From Phycisphaerales bacterium (lineage in GTDB: Bacteria; Planctomycetota; Phycisphaerae; Phycisphaerales; UBA1924): 64,000 bases of DNA. The stretch is taken from contig JAJDCZ010000025.1 of the NCBI GenBank assembly GCA_029260555.1, positions 1 through 64,000 of the forward strand, in the 5' to 3' direction. The notes under the pieces are model-generated. The model saw only the letters and a list, made by a program, of their open reading frames with translations, was not told where the DNA came from and ran no database searches. Below, one piece after another: positions 40,853-49,440 of this stretch; positions within the stretch are counted from its first letter, which is position 1, and each line of letters begins with the position of its first letter. Made by a program: the position numbers and the translations under genes.

Positions 40853-41886
40853 CCGTTCACCACCTTCAGTGCGAACGCTGTAACGAGGATGTTGACGATC
40901 GCCAGTGGAGTCAGCACCGCCCAGCAAAAGGCCATGAGTTGATCGAATCTAAGTCTCGGGAATGTCCATCGCACCCACATCATCACGAAGATCAGGAGGT
41001 AGGACTTGAAGAAAAACCACACGGGACCAGGAAGCAGAGGGCCATCCCACCCGCCAAGAAAGAGTACCGTGGCCAGCATCGCCCCGATAAACATGTTTGA
41101 GTATTCGCCGAAGAAAAAGAGCCCGAACCGCATCCCGGAATACTCAGTATGGAACCCGGCGATCAGTTCGCTCTCTGCCTCAGGCAGATCAAATGGCGCT
41201 CTATTGGTCTCAGCGAGAATCGCAATAAAAAATATCACCGCAGCAATCGGTTGAAACACGATGAACCAGAGTCCAGATGTCTGAGCCAGCGTGATGTGCG
41301 ACAGATTCAGGCCGTTGAGCTGGATGACTTCATCGCCAATCTCAATTTGTCCACCACCTTGAGCACCCACCATCAGGACCACTGATAACGCTGACAAGAG
41401 CAGCGGAACTTCGTACGAAATATTCTGTGCGACGGATCGCATCGCTCCCAGCAGTGCATACTTGTTATTCGAGCCCCACCCAGCCATGAAGATGCCAACG
41501 ACTGCAAAACCGCCGAACATAAAAACAAGAATCAGCCCGATATTGAGATCGGACAACGCCACGCTCTTTGAAAATGGCAGCAGGCTGGCAGAAGCCACCA
41601 CCGGAGCAAAGATGATCAGCGGCGCCAGGTGATACAGCGGCTTGTCAATCCCCGCTGGCGTGAGCAACTGCTTGCCCAGCAGCTTGACCATGTCAGCCAC
41701 GGTCTGCAGCGTACCCTGCGGGCCGACTTCCATCGGTCCCAACCGCCTTTGAATCCACGCTGATACTTTGCGCTCAAACCAGATGCAAAATAGCACATTG
41801 ATCGAGAGAACCGTCATCACCGCGCCGATACCGACACCTGTTGCAATGAAGGGATTGCCAAAGATGTCAAGCAGGGTCCGAGGCAC
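40849..41886 (-). CDS. nuoH: NADH dehydrogenase subunit H
   Basis: NuoH forms part of the quinone chamber and links the peripheral and membrane arms. The 345-residue product has about eight to nine helices. Motifs are W-I-Q-R-R-L-G-P-M-E-V-G-P-Q-G near 43-57, then D-L-P-E-A-E-S-E-L-I-A-G-F near 231-243, with H-T-E-Y-S-G-M-R-F just after, and W-V-R-W-T-F-P-R-L-R near 302-311. The start lies 32 bases after the nuoD stop. All features are typical. Confidence 0.96.
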   Translation of the reverse strand: MPRTLLDIFGNPFIATGVGIGAVMTVLSINVLFCIWFERKVSAWIQRRLGPMEVGPQGTLQTVADMVKLLGKQLLTPAGIDKPLYHLAPLIIFAPVVASASLLPFSKSVALSDLNIGLILVFMFGGFAVVGIFMAGWGSNNKYALLGAMRSVAQNISYEVPLLLSALSVVLMVGAQGGGQIEIGDEVIQLNGLNLSHITLAQTSGLWFIVFQPIAAVIFFIAILAETNRAPFDLPEAESELIAGFHTEYSGMRFGLFFFGEYSNMFIGAMLATVLFLGGWDGPLLPGPVWFFFKSYLLIFVMMWVRWTFPRLRFDQLMAFCWAVLTPLAIVNILVTAFALKVVNG

Positions 41887-41918
41887 GCAGTGAAACTCCT
41901 GGCTGCAAATACGCAGCT

Positions 41919-43052
41919 TTACCGATCAATCTCCGGAAGAACAACATCAACACTACCAAGAATCGCAATTGTGTCTGCCACCATCGTACCCTCGAGCACT
42001 TCGGACATCGATGACAGCAACGAGAACGAAGGCGTACGAAGCTTGATCTTCGATGGCACATCTCCCCCATCACTCACCATGTGCATCCCAAAGTGCCCGC
42101 GTGCTGACTCAACAGCAAAGTAGAACTCGCCAGCTGGCGGCTTCAGTTTCTTGATAAACTTTGCAGGCTTGACCGGGCCATCTGGAAGTGCATCAAGAGC
42201 CTGCTCGATGATGCGACAGCTCTGCTCCATCTCCTCGATGCGCACCTCAAACCTTGCGAGGCAATCGCCCCCTGTACGCGTTGGAATCTCAAAGTCGTAC
42301 TGTTCATACCCGCTGTAAGGCTCAGCCCGGCGAACATCGTAATCAACACCAATCGCGCGAAGCGTCGGGCCGGTGATCCCGTAATCATGAGCAACTTCAC
42401 GCGAGATAACACCCACACCTTCACAGCGTTTACGGAAGATGACATTCTCATGCACAAGCTGGTGATACATCGGAGCCTGCTTGCGCATCCGCGTAAGAAA
42501 ACTCCGTGTCTGCTCGATAAAGACATCATCGATATCCTGTGAAACACCTCCAAAGCGACCGTATGAATAGGTCAGCCTTGAGCCAGTCACCCGCTCAAGG
42601 ATCGAAAGGATTTTCTCCCGATCATCAAAGCAGTACAGGAACGGCGTGATGCCACCGATATCGAGCAGGAAAGTACCAAACCACAACAGATGACTCTGGA
42701 TGCGATTAAGCTCGCTGACTATGACGCGGATGGCCTGTGCGCGAACTGGTACCTCGATCGACGCCATCTTCTCCACAGCCTGGCAGTAGCCAAGGTTGTA
42801 AATCATGCCTGACAGGTAGTCGATGCGAGATGTGTTAGGCAGGAACTGGATCCATGAGCGGTTCTCAGCCATCTTCTCGTGTGCGCGGTGTGCGTATCCG
42901 ATCACCGGGTCACATTCAAGAATCAACTCCCCACGCAAACGGAGCAGCAGACGCAAAACGCCGTGCATACTCGGGTGCTGAGGCCCCATGTTCAGGTAGT
43001 AAGTCTCATCGTCGTGAGCTCGTTCCAGCGCTGGGGCGGGGTGCGGGTTCAT
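41919..43052 (-). CDS. nuoD: NADH dehydrogenase subunit D
   Basis: NuoD (49-kDa subunit) lies at the quinone-reduction site and descends from the large subunit of NiFe hydrogenases. The 377-residue product has [12 protein letters not shown] near 21-32, the G-Y-A-H-R-A-H-E-K segment near 48-56, L-S-G-M-I-Y-N-L-G near 79-87, R-F-G-G-V-S-Q-D near 166-173 and a C-terminal [11 protein letters not shown]. It is a separate NuoD, not a NuoCD fusion. Its start overlaps the nuoC stop by four bases. Confidence 0.96.
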   Translation of the reverse strand: MNPHPAPALERAHDDETYYLNMGPQHPSMHGVLRLLLRLRGELILECDPVIGYAHRAHEKMAENRSWIQFLPNTSRIDYLSGMIYNLGYCQAVEKMASIEVPVRAQAIRVIVSELNRIQSHLLWFGTFLLDIGGITPFLYCFDDREKILSILERVTGSRLTYSYGRFGGVSQDIDDVFIEQTRSFLTRMRKQAPMYHQLVHENVIFRKRCEGVGVISREVAHDYGITGPTLRAIGVDYDVRRAEPYSGYEQYDFEIPTRTGGDCLARFEVRIEEMEQSCRIIEQALDALPDGPVKPAKFIKKLKPPAGEFYFAVESARGHFGMHMVSDGGDVPSKIKLRTPSFSLLSSMSEVLEGTMVADTIAILGSVDVVLPEIDR

Positions 43053-43519
43053 TTGTTGGCAGCCCCCTCATCGGGCGCATCTTCGATGCGACCAAAATCT
43101 TTGAGCAGCGCATGGAACTCGACATCATCGGGAAGCAGGATCCGCCTCAGGTCAGGATGCCCGTCGAACCGGATACCGTACATGTCGAAGACTTCGCGTT
43201 CGTACCAGTTCGCTGCCGGGTAAATGCCTGCAAGACTGGGGGCTTGAGCACCTGGAATCTCCGGGGCAAGATCCACGGTCACCATGTGCCGATCCAGCTG
43301 ATCAAGACGACTAAATGTATAAACCAATCGCATGGCTTCGAGGTCTGTGCGACGATCCTCAGCGGTCAGCATCTCAAGGTGATACCCCGCTTCACGAAAA
43401 GCCTCAGCGACTGCCACGATGCGCCCCGCTTGGGCGCGGTGAATGTAGTGGAAGCCCACGCTTGAATACTCGGCTTCTTCACTGCCAAGTTCCAGATTCG
43501 AGAGATCCAGGCTGCTCAT
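43049..43519 (-). CDS. nuoC: NADH dehydrogenase subunit C
   Basis: NuoC (30-kDa subunit) scaffolds the peripheral arm. The 156-residue product has the family signatures Y-T-F-S-R-L near 68-73 and [17 protein letters not shown] near 101-117, followed by L-R-R-I-L-L-P-D-D near 125-133. At this length it is the short stand-alone form. It overlaps nuoB by four bases and nuoD by four bases. Confidence 0.95.
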   Translation of the reverse strand: MSSLDLSNLELGSEEAEYSSVGFHYIHRAQAGRIVAVAEAFREAGYHLEMLTAEDRRTDLEAMRLVYTFSRLDQLDRHMVTVDLAPEIPGAQAPSLAGIYPAANWYEREVFDMYGIRFDGHPDLRRILLPDDVEFHALLKDFGRIEDAPDEGAANK

Positions 43520-44106
43520 GTCCGGTTCCCCCTCTTGCCCTTGTGCCTCTTGCTTTTGGGGGTTTTGCCGGTGATCTTCTCTTGCAGCTCCAAAATGCCT
43601 GCGATCAAGGCTTCAGGCCGGGGCGGGCAACCGGGAATGTATACATCAACCGGGACCAGCTTGTCTGCACCCTCAACGATGGCGTACTGGTTCGGATATT
43701 TGAAAGGCCCGCCATCAATGGTGCAGCCACCCATCGCAATAGCCCACTTGGGTGATGGCATCTGATCCCAGAGCTGTTTGATGACCGGAGCCATTTTGCA
43801 CGAGATCGTCCCCGCAAAGATCATCACATCCGCCTGCCTGGCACTAGGACGAAAGACCCCCGCGCCAAAACGATCAAGGTCGTACTTCGAGGCACCTGCA
43901 GCCATCATCTCGATCGCACAGCACGCAAGCCCGAAAGTCAATGGCCACAGCGAGTTCGCCCGGGCCATGTTGACCAGATCATCGAGTACCGCAAACCGAA
44001 CATAGGGAGAGGCTACGAACGGTATCCGCTCGTCCATCTCTGCTGCATTCAGCACCGGCAGCCGAACCGGCGTCGGTGGCTTGGGGGGTCCGTTTACCGG
44101 GTCCAA
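43516..44106 (-). CDS. nuoB: NADH dehydrogenase subunit B
   Basis: NuoB holds the terminal 4Fe-4S cluster N2 that reduces quinone. The 196-residue product carries the tandem Cys in L-A-C-C-A-I-E-M-M near 60-68 and the remaining ligands in A-M-G-G-C near 123-127 and P-G-C-P-P-R-P-E near 154-161. [11 protein letters not shown] near 96-106 is also typical. It overlaps nuoA by 13 bases. Confidence 0.96.
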   Translation of the reverse strand: MDPVNGPPKPPTPVRLPVLNAAEMDERIPFVASPYVRFAVLDDLVNMARANSLWPLTFGLACCAIEMMAAGASKYDLDRFGAGVFRPSARQADVMIFAGTISCKMAPVIKQLWDQMPSPKWAIAMGGCTIDGGPFKYPNQYAIVEGADKLVPVDVYIPGCPPRPEALIAGILELQEKITGKTPKSKRHKGKRGNRT

Positions 44107-44456
44107 CGGATCACTCCCTTCCGCCAGGCATACACGATTGCCAGTGACAAAATCAACAGGAAGATGAAAACCTCTACGAACGCCCGCCAGCCGAACATCT
44201 CCTCATTGAAGACCAGGGCAACCGGGAAAAGGTAGAGGATGTCCACCTCGAACGCGACAAAAATCAAAGCAAAGAGATAAAACGAAATACCAAAGCGAAT
44301 CCACGCTGAACCTACGGTATCAACGCCACATTCATATGTCTTTTCGGTTTCAGCCCCCTTGTACCGCGGGGCGATCAACGATGGCACCACAAGTGCAGCG
44401 ATACCAAGAGCAAAGCCAATGCCCAGATAAGCGATTAGTTGTCCGTAATCAGTCAT
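44094..44456 (-). CDS. nuoA: NADH dehydrogenase subunit A
   Basis: NuoA is a three-helix membrane subunit. The 120-residue product shows Y-E-C-G-V-D-T near 41-47, with the Cys that lies near the quinone site, then [19 protein letters not shown] near 57-75. It is the first gene of the operon, which then runs B, C, D, H, I, J, K, L, M, N. nuoE, nuoF and nuoG are absent. The promoter should be in the long gap upstream (44457-44995). Confidence 0.96.
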   Translation of the reverse strand: MTDYGQLIAYLGIGFALGIAALVVPSLIAPRYKGAETEKTYECGVDTVGSAWIRFGISFYLFALIFVAFEVDILYLFPVALVFNEEMFGWRAFVEVFIFLLILSLAIVYAWRKGVIRWTR

Positions 44457-44995
44457 CGGTCTATATCTGCTCAGTGGTGTGCAGCACGCTGTCTCTTGAA
44501 CATCCAGGATTCGGTAAGCAAACGCCCCGTTAGGGACCCTTTGGGCTGGAATAGTAACCCATAGAACCCGATGGGGCCACCCCCCCCACGCCCAACATGC
44601 GGTTCACTTAAAATACAGGCAAGGTCAATCAGAACCAGCTTCACCATAGCAAAGAAAAGCATGGGCTTGCCTACATTGCCGGGGATCTCTTCTTGTACGA
44701 GTACTCGTTCTGCTTTCTACGGCCTCTCATCGGTATTTCAACCGGTCTGGTTATCCTCTCTAGACCACCTGTTGATCAGCAAAACCAGGAATCTCCATAA
44801 GAGATACTCCCCTTTCACCTGCTGAACTGCATTTGAAATCTTTGATCAACATCACCGCGTTGCATCACTTTGTACTTCAACCAGAAGCACTCTGAGAACT
44901 TTCTTGTTTATACAAACAATTCGTATAAATGAAATCCTGCGCTAAATCCTCCAATAAGATCCAGTATTGACCCGTTACTGCCACGGAGAAGGATC
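44457..44995. other. Divergent gap between nuoA and a dockerin-tailed gene
   Basis: No gene is visible in these 539 bases. A C-run lies at about 44577-44588. A seven-base inverted repeat TTTATAC/GTATAAA (44907-44913 and 44923-44929) sits in AT-rich DNA about 70-90 bases before the plus-strand gene and may be an operator or overlap its promoter. The promoter of the nuo operon is also expected here, but I cannot place it. Confidence 0.45.
44907..44929 (+). promoter_or_regulatory. Operator-like inverted repeat upstream of the dockerin-tailed gene
   Basis: Perfect seven-base arms TTTATAC and GTATAAA are separated by nine bases. The right arm continues as GTATAAAT and resembles a -10 element. The ATG of the next gene is 67 bases downstream. 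Confidence 0.35.
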
Positions 44996-46672
44996 ATGCG
45001 GAAGGTCGTCATACTTGCATTTATCGCAGTCTTGTCAGCCCAGCAGCTTTACGCTGACGACTGGATTATTGGACTATTGGATCCCAACGAGTCAATCACG
45101 CTGACTACCGATCGGGTCGTCGATGGCAACATCATCATTGCGAACAATGGCTATCTGAGTGTCGAAAACGGTGCCAGGCTTACTGTCACCAAGGGGATCT
45201 GGATGCTGAACACCAGTGTCATGGAAGTAACCTCAGCGAGTTTGTATTTCCAACAATCATTTTCGTACCAGGGCCAAGCCATCGTTTCTGACAACGCTCG
45301 CCTGACTTGCACAGACTCGATCATTGACGGCAGTGGGCACAGCTTCAGCATCGGAGTTGGAGGCCAGGCTCAGGTCCAATGGACAAACATCACCGTACAG
45401 AACGGCTTTCCTACCTGGGGACTTCTGGATCAGGCTACGGTTTCGGTTGACGGCTGTGTTACTGCGGGCGAGTTCTTGTGCCTGGGAACCAATCAGCTTG
45501 ATATCAGCAACTCGGATCTTGTGCTTCTGTGGTTAACGCTGCCAGATGGAAGTGTTGTTGATGTGACACTGCCTCCTTCTGGATATGTTGCATCGTGGTC
45601 TGTCAGCCCGAACAGCACATGGGCAACTGGCATCCCCTATACCGCCAATATCACGAACTGTACGAATGTGTGGTGGGCAGTGATGGCTCGCAGTGGCTGT
45701 AACGGCACCTTTCGAGACTCATCGCTGAGAGTCGTCGGAAGCTACTTCGAACGAGCCAACACCGTCGAAGTAACAGGTGTCGCGAATAATCAGTTCCAAA
45801 ACGACTCGTCATACGCATGGGGTGATGTCTCGCTTCGCTTTATTAACAGTTCTGTGGAAACATGGAACTTCTATTCCTATGGCACCACTGATCTCACACT
45901 CAGAAGCTGCCTGTTCGGTGAACTGCTTGTCGCAGAAACAGGAAAAGGATGGGTCGAGAACTCGCTATGTGATGGCACAGGTGGCTACATCGGTGTCTTT
46001 GAAGATGGCTTTCTTGTCTTTGCAAGATCGACAAACCTGGCGCAAACGACAAGTCGAGGCAATGGCATTCTTGTATCCTGGGGCAGCGCACTGCTTAACG
46101 CTCAGATTGATGCGACAGATGATTCGATCTTGCAGCTGGTCAACACCGAGTATTTCGGAGAACCCGAGGCTATTGATGCCGCTGTGATTTTCGACGCGGC
46201 TATCGATCCTGTTGAAGGTGCTGTCACTGACCAGATCCCACTTCGCGGCTCAGCCCGCATGATCACCGGTCCAACCAGTCCCTGGCAGTTCTCAAGCTAC
46301 TCGCTTGATTATGGTCTGGGCACAAACCCCACCAGTTGGAATCCCATCGGCAGCAACTGGACCAACCAGGTTCGCGATAACATCCTGACAACTTGGAACA
46401 CCACAGGCATCGATCCAGGCGACTACTCCGTCCAGCTCTCAATCCATCACAGCCTGGGGAGCGTTCTCACCGTGGCAAGTTCCGCTTCACTATCACCGGG
46501 ACCGTGTCCCACCGATTTCAACGGCGACAACGCGGTCGATGTACTGGACTTCTTCCTGTTTGTAAGCCTGTTTGCTGCCAGCGATTCTTCAGCCGACTTG
46601 AATAATGACGCTGTTGTAGATGTGCTGGATTTTTTCCTGTTCGTAAACTTGTTTGATGCAGGATGTCCATGA
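44996..46672 (+). CDS. Secreted protein with repeat-rich body and a double dockerin-type tail
   Basis: The 558-residue product has a short signal peptide (about residues 4-20, ending A-Q-Q-L-Y-A). The body up to about 490 is rich in Asn, Ser, Thr and aromatic residues with regular short strands, consistent with a right-handed beta-helix, but no enzyme motif is evident. The C terminus (about 500-558) holds two dockerin-like repeats, each with the core D-F-N-G-D-N-A-V-D-V-L-D-F-F or D-L-N-N-D-A-V-V-D-V-L-D-F-F, and ends in A-G-C-P. Dockerins bind Ca2+ in D-x-N-x-D-G loops and usually dock to cohesins; no cohesin is in this window. GGAG and AAGGA precede the ATG. Function unknown. Confidence 0.8.
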   Translation: MRKVVILAFIAVLSAQQLYADDWIIGLLDPNESITLTTDRVVDGNIIIANNGYLSVENGARLTVTKGIWMLNTSVMEVTSASLYFQQSFSYQGQAIVSDNARLTCTDSIIDGSGHSFSIGVGGQAQVQWTNITVQNGFPTWGLLDQATVSVDGCVTAGEFLCLGTNQLDISNSDLVLLWLTLPDGSVVDVTLPPSGYVASWSVSPNSTWATGIPYTANITNCTNVWWAVMARSGCNGTFRDSSLRVVGSYFERANTVEVTGVANNQFQNDSSYAWGDVSLRFINSSVETWNFYSYGTTDLTLRSCLFGELLVAETGKGWVENSLCDGTGGYIGVFEDGFLVFARSTNLAQTTSRGNGILVSWGSALLNAQIDATDDSILQLVNTEYFGEPEAIDAAVIFDAAIDPVEGAVTDQIPLRGSARMITGPTSPWQFSSYSLDYGLGTNPTSWNPIGSNWTNQVRDNILTTWNTTGIDPGDYSVQLSIHHSLGSVLTVASSASLSPGPCPTDFNGDNAVDVLDFFLFVSLFAASDSSADLNNDAVVDVLDFFLFVNLFDAGCP

Positions 46673-46741
46673 ACAAGCCGATCGTCAGCATTTGGAATCT
46701 TTGATCCTTTTTCTTACAGTCAATCTCGTGATGAGTGATAC

Positions 46742-46867
46742 TTACGGGCATCCAACTACGAACAGATTAACAAACGCTAAGAAATCCAGCACATCCACAA
46801 AGCCGTCACCATTGAGATCAACCGGACAAGACACTGGGCATCCAACTCTCACCAAGGTGAGCTGTCT
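46742..46867 (-). pseudogene. Orphan dockerin-type tail, remnant of a secreted-protein gene
   Basis: On the minus strand a 41-codon frame encodes R-Q-L-T-L-V, then V-G-C-P, then a complete dockerin repeat with the core D-L-N-G-D-G-F-V-D-V-L-D-F-L and the terminal V-V-G-C-P followed by a stop. A stop codon at 46868-46870 closes the frame just upstream, and no start lies inside. This is the C-terminal tail of a protein of the same class as its neighbour, left without its body. It lies tail to tail with the gene ending at 46672. I infer a decayed gene. Confidence 0.7.
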
Positions 46868-46884
46868 TCACACTTGATGAGATA

Positions 46885-47544
46885 TCAGGAATGAGCGTGG
46901 GCATCTGATGGGGTCCAGCCGCGTTCGGTCAGGACAGCGGACCAGCGGGTGCGTTCCTGATCAGCGTCAGGTGTTGCTCTTGAGTTGGCATCTTCGTCCT
47001 GGGATTGATCGAACCACCAGCAGGCACCGACCGGCACAGCCAGATCCAGTGCAAGATCAGCAATATCGCCATCATCCATGTCCAGGAATGGTGTCTGAAC
47101 CTCAAGGGCTTCGATGCCAACTTCAGGTGAATCCAGCGATATGAGCCTGGAGACGAGCAGAGCCCGGTCAGCCCCTCGAGCAAGACGATCAAGATCACGC
47201 TGATGCGAGCCTGCGTGGACGGGCCAGACGAGGCGGTCACAGCCCCTTTGCAGCGCTACACGAGCACCCGCGATGAGCATGAGCGAGATCGATGGGCCAT
47301 CAGGGGTGCCGAGCAGGAGCCCTGTATCTTGAGGCTCAACGAAACTGCTATTGAAAATCTCAGCTTGAGCGCGAACCGCACGCCTGCGCATGATAAGCGT
47401 GGGGTCTCGAAAACCCGGGATCCAGACCTGGACCGATGAGGCAGGGCGAGATGCACGATCAGCCCGGATGGATTCTGTAGCGATCGCGATGAGACCGGGC
47501 AGATCCCCGCCTGTGATTACTAATACGCTGTCGTGATCCGCCAT
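46885..47544 (-). CDS. QueC-like (7-cyano-7-deazaguanine synthase-related) protein with altered motifs
   Basis: The 219-residue protein resembles QueC and related N-type ATP pyrophosphatases: V-L-V-I-T-G-G-D-L-P-G near residues 7-17 in place of the usual S-G-G-x-D-S loop, R-L-V-W-P-V-H-A near 109-116, and the segment V-Q-T-P-F-L-D-M-D near 152-160 followed by D-I-A-D-L-A. True QueC has four cysteines that bind zinc near the C terminus; only one Cys (near 182) is present here. It may therefore be a divergent member with a different reaction, or inactive. The ATG at 47544 follows a GAGGG site. It is the last gene of a minus-strand group with an S10 peptidase, a CDGSH-like protein and a MoxR ATPase. 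The name is tentative. Confidence 0.5.
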   Translation of the reverse strand: MADHDSVLVITGGDLPGLIAIATESIRADRASRPASSVQVWIPGFRDPTLIMRRRAVRAQAEIFNSSFVEPQDTGLLLGTPDGPSISLMLIAGARVALQRGCDRLVWPVHAGSHQRDLDRLARGADRALLVSRLISLDSPEVGIEALEVQTPFLDMDDGDIADLALDLAVPVGACWWFDQSQDEDANSRATPDADQERTRWSAVLTERGWTPSDAHAHS

Positions 47545-47616
47545 GGCATACACCCTCAAAGCCGCTTGTGATCCGAACGAATGATCCCTCTACTAGTCTG
47601 ATTCGCAGCTGGGGAC

Positions 47617-49167
47617 TCAGTGGTTCGGATTGCTTGCACTATAGAATCGTGCAACATCGGCTTTGAACTTCACAAGATCTTGGTGACGGATGTACATCAT
47701 GTGACCAGCGTTGTAATACACCGTGGAAATGTTGCCCGCAATGGAGGGATCAAGCCCCATATGGCTGACGGTGTGCTCCATGGCGAAGTAGGGCGTTGCC
47801 AGGTCAAAATAGCCGCTACAGACCAGCACTTTGAGGTCTTGATTCCTGCTCATCGCTGAAGCCAGGCGGCCTGCGACATTGGTGTAACGATTTTCAAAGC
47901 GAGCGTAACTCCATGGCTGAACCCGGCTTGTCAGGATCTCATAGTTCAGATCGTTCTTGTACTCCAGTTCCTGACGAATGTACGCATTGAGCGTGGCGGT
48001 GAATGGCCCCAGGATCGCGGTGTAGCTGGGATCATGCTCGATGGAGGTAGTGGTCCAGTTCAGATCCAGGCCCGTAAAGCGTGAATCGAGCCTGCCGATG
48101 GTTTTGTGCTGATCGCGCAAAAGTTCCTTGGTGAAGTTGAAGATATTGATGCGGAGATTGGAATCCAGCACGAAGCGTTTGGACAGGCCTGTGAATCGGG
48201 CGAGCTGGGTTGCAATCTGGTCGCGTTTTTTTGGCTCAAGTGCATCGCCAGATGCAAGAGCCATGAGGTAATCCGTGCGTGCCCAAAGCTGGACAGCCTT
48301 GAGTGTCTGATCAAGATCCTGAGCCAGTTCCCCAGAGAGCTTGTCATGGTAAAACGCTGTCGCGGTGTAAGTTGGCAAGAAGAGCCAGTATGGATCATCG
48401 TTTCCGGTGGCAAAGCGGACAGTCTGGAAGTTGAGCACGGGGGAGATGAGCGTTATACCGTTGAGATACATGCCATGGCGTTGTTGAAGTTCCTGTGCCA
48501 AGCCCGCAGCACGGGTTGTGCCATAGGACTCGCCCGCAAGATACTTGGGACTTTGCCAGCGATTGTTCTGGGTGGTCCAGAGTCTGATGAACTCACCGAC
48601 GGACTGGATGTCCTTTTCCAGACCATGAAAGTCTGAACCATCAACATCATCGACGGGTCTTGAGTAGCCGGTTGTGACAGGATCAATGAACACGAGGTCG
48701 GTGAAATCGAGCCATGAATATTCATTGTCGACCAGTTGATAAGGCGGGGGAGGTGCCTGGCCGTCTGCCTCCATGACGACCCGGCGTGGTCCAAGGGCAC
48801 CAAGGTGAAGCCAGACTGATGACGAACCGGGGCCGCCATTGAAAGCGAATGTGATGGGTCGCTGTGATGGAGCCTGAGCATCATCTAAGATTCGTTCGTA
48901 AGCCACATAGAACATGTTGGCACGAGGTTCACCTTCATAATCAGGCAGAACGAGGTAACCCGCGGTGGCGCGATAGCGGATGATCTGGTTGTTGATGGTG
49001 ATCTGGTGCTCGGTGGTCACCGGCTCGGTCGAAGTGCTGCTTTGCTCAGCTTGTTCAGTAGTTGGGTTCGTGGCATCACTCGTGTCATCTTGAGCGAGCA
49101 AAGGAAAAGTCTGGAAGAAGAACGCTGCAGGGATGATGAAACTGAGCAAACGGTGTCGAGGCATCAT
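47617..49167 (-). CDS. Secreted serine carboxypeptidase-like protein (peptidase S10)
   Basis: S10 enzymes remove C-terminal residues from peptides, usually at acidic pH. The 516-residue product has a signal peptide (about 6-25). The oxyanion region N-G-G-P-G-S-S-S near 109-116 and the nucleophile motif G-E-S-Y-G near 211-215 are clear. The catalytic Asp probably lies in G-Y-F-D-L-A-T near 447-453 and the His in N-A-G-H-M near 484-488. This fits a family found in planctomycetes and other bacteria. The ATG at 49167 overlaps the stop of the upstream CDGSH-like gene, so the two are translationally coupled. Confidence 0.86.
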   Translation of the reverse strand: MMPRHRLLSFIIPAAFFFQTFPLLAQDDTSDATNPTTEQAEQSSTSTEPVTTEHQITINNQIIRYRATAGYLVLPDYEGEPRANMFYVAYERILDDAQAPSQRPITFAFNGGPGSSSVWLHLGALGPRRVVMEADGQAPPPPYQLVDNEYSWLDFTDLVFIDPVTTGYSRPVDDVDGSDFHGLEKDIQSVGEFIRLWTTQNNRWQSPKYLAGESYGTTRAAGLAQELQQRHGMYLNGITLISPVLNFQTVRFATGNDDPYWLFLPTYTATAFYHDKLSGELAQDLDQTLKAVQLWARTDYLMALASGDALEPKKRDQIATQLARFTGLSKRFVLDSNLRINIFNFTKELLRDQHKTIGRLDSRFTGLDLNWTTTSIEHDPSYTAILGPFTATLNAYIRQELEYKNDLNYEILTSRVQPWSYARFENRYTNVAGRLASAMSRNQDLKVLVCSGYFDLATPYFAMEHTVSHMGLDPSIAGNISTVYYNAGHMMYIRHQDLVKFKADVARFYSASNPNH

Positions 49168-49400
49168 GATTGATCCTTCGTGCTGGAATCTGCATCGGAG
49201 TCGGGTTTTTGATGCAGGATGGTGTGGGTTTTCGGGTCATATGTGTACAGCGTATCTGGCGATTCGTTCTTGCAGTGTTTGTGTGACCCATCGTAAAACG
49301 GGAAGTTTCTGGTCAAACCACAGGCACATACGAAGACGGGTTTATCCTGAGGATCGATGCGAACCGGGCCTGTAGCATCTTGTCTGATTAATCGTGCCAT
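49164..49400 (-). CDS. CDGSH-type iron-sulfur protein with a changed ligand
   Basis: CDGSH domains bind a 2Fe-2S cluster with three Cys and one His. The 78-residue protein has C25-A-C27 and the terminal D-G-S-H with His40, but the third cysteine position is Tyr36 (F-Y-D-G-S-H). Another Cys (residue 43) lies just after the His and might replace it. The C-terminal 25 residues are charged and not part of the motif. The gene overlaps the peptidase gene downstream and lies 40 bases after moxR. Whether it still binds a cluster is open. Confidence 0.7.
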   Translation of the reverse strand: MARLIRQDATGPVRIDPQDKPVFVCACGLTRNFPFYDGSHKHCKNESPDTLYTYDPKTHTILHQKPDSDADSSTKDQS

Positions 49401-49440
49401 GGTTTAGCTCCATTCTGATTGGTTGCATCAGGCTTGAGGA

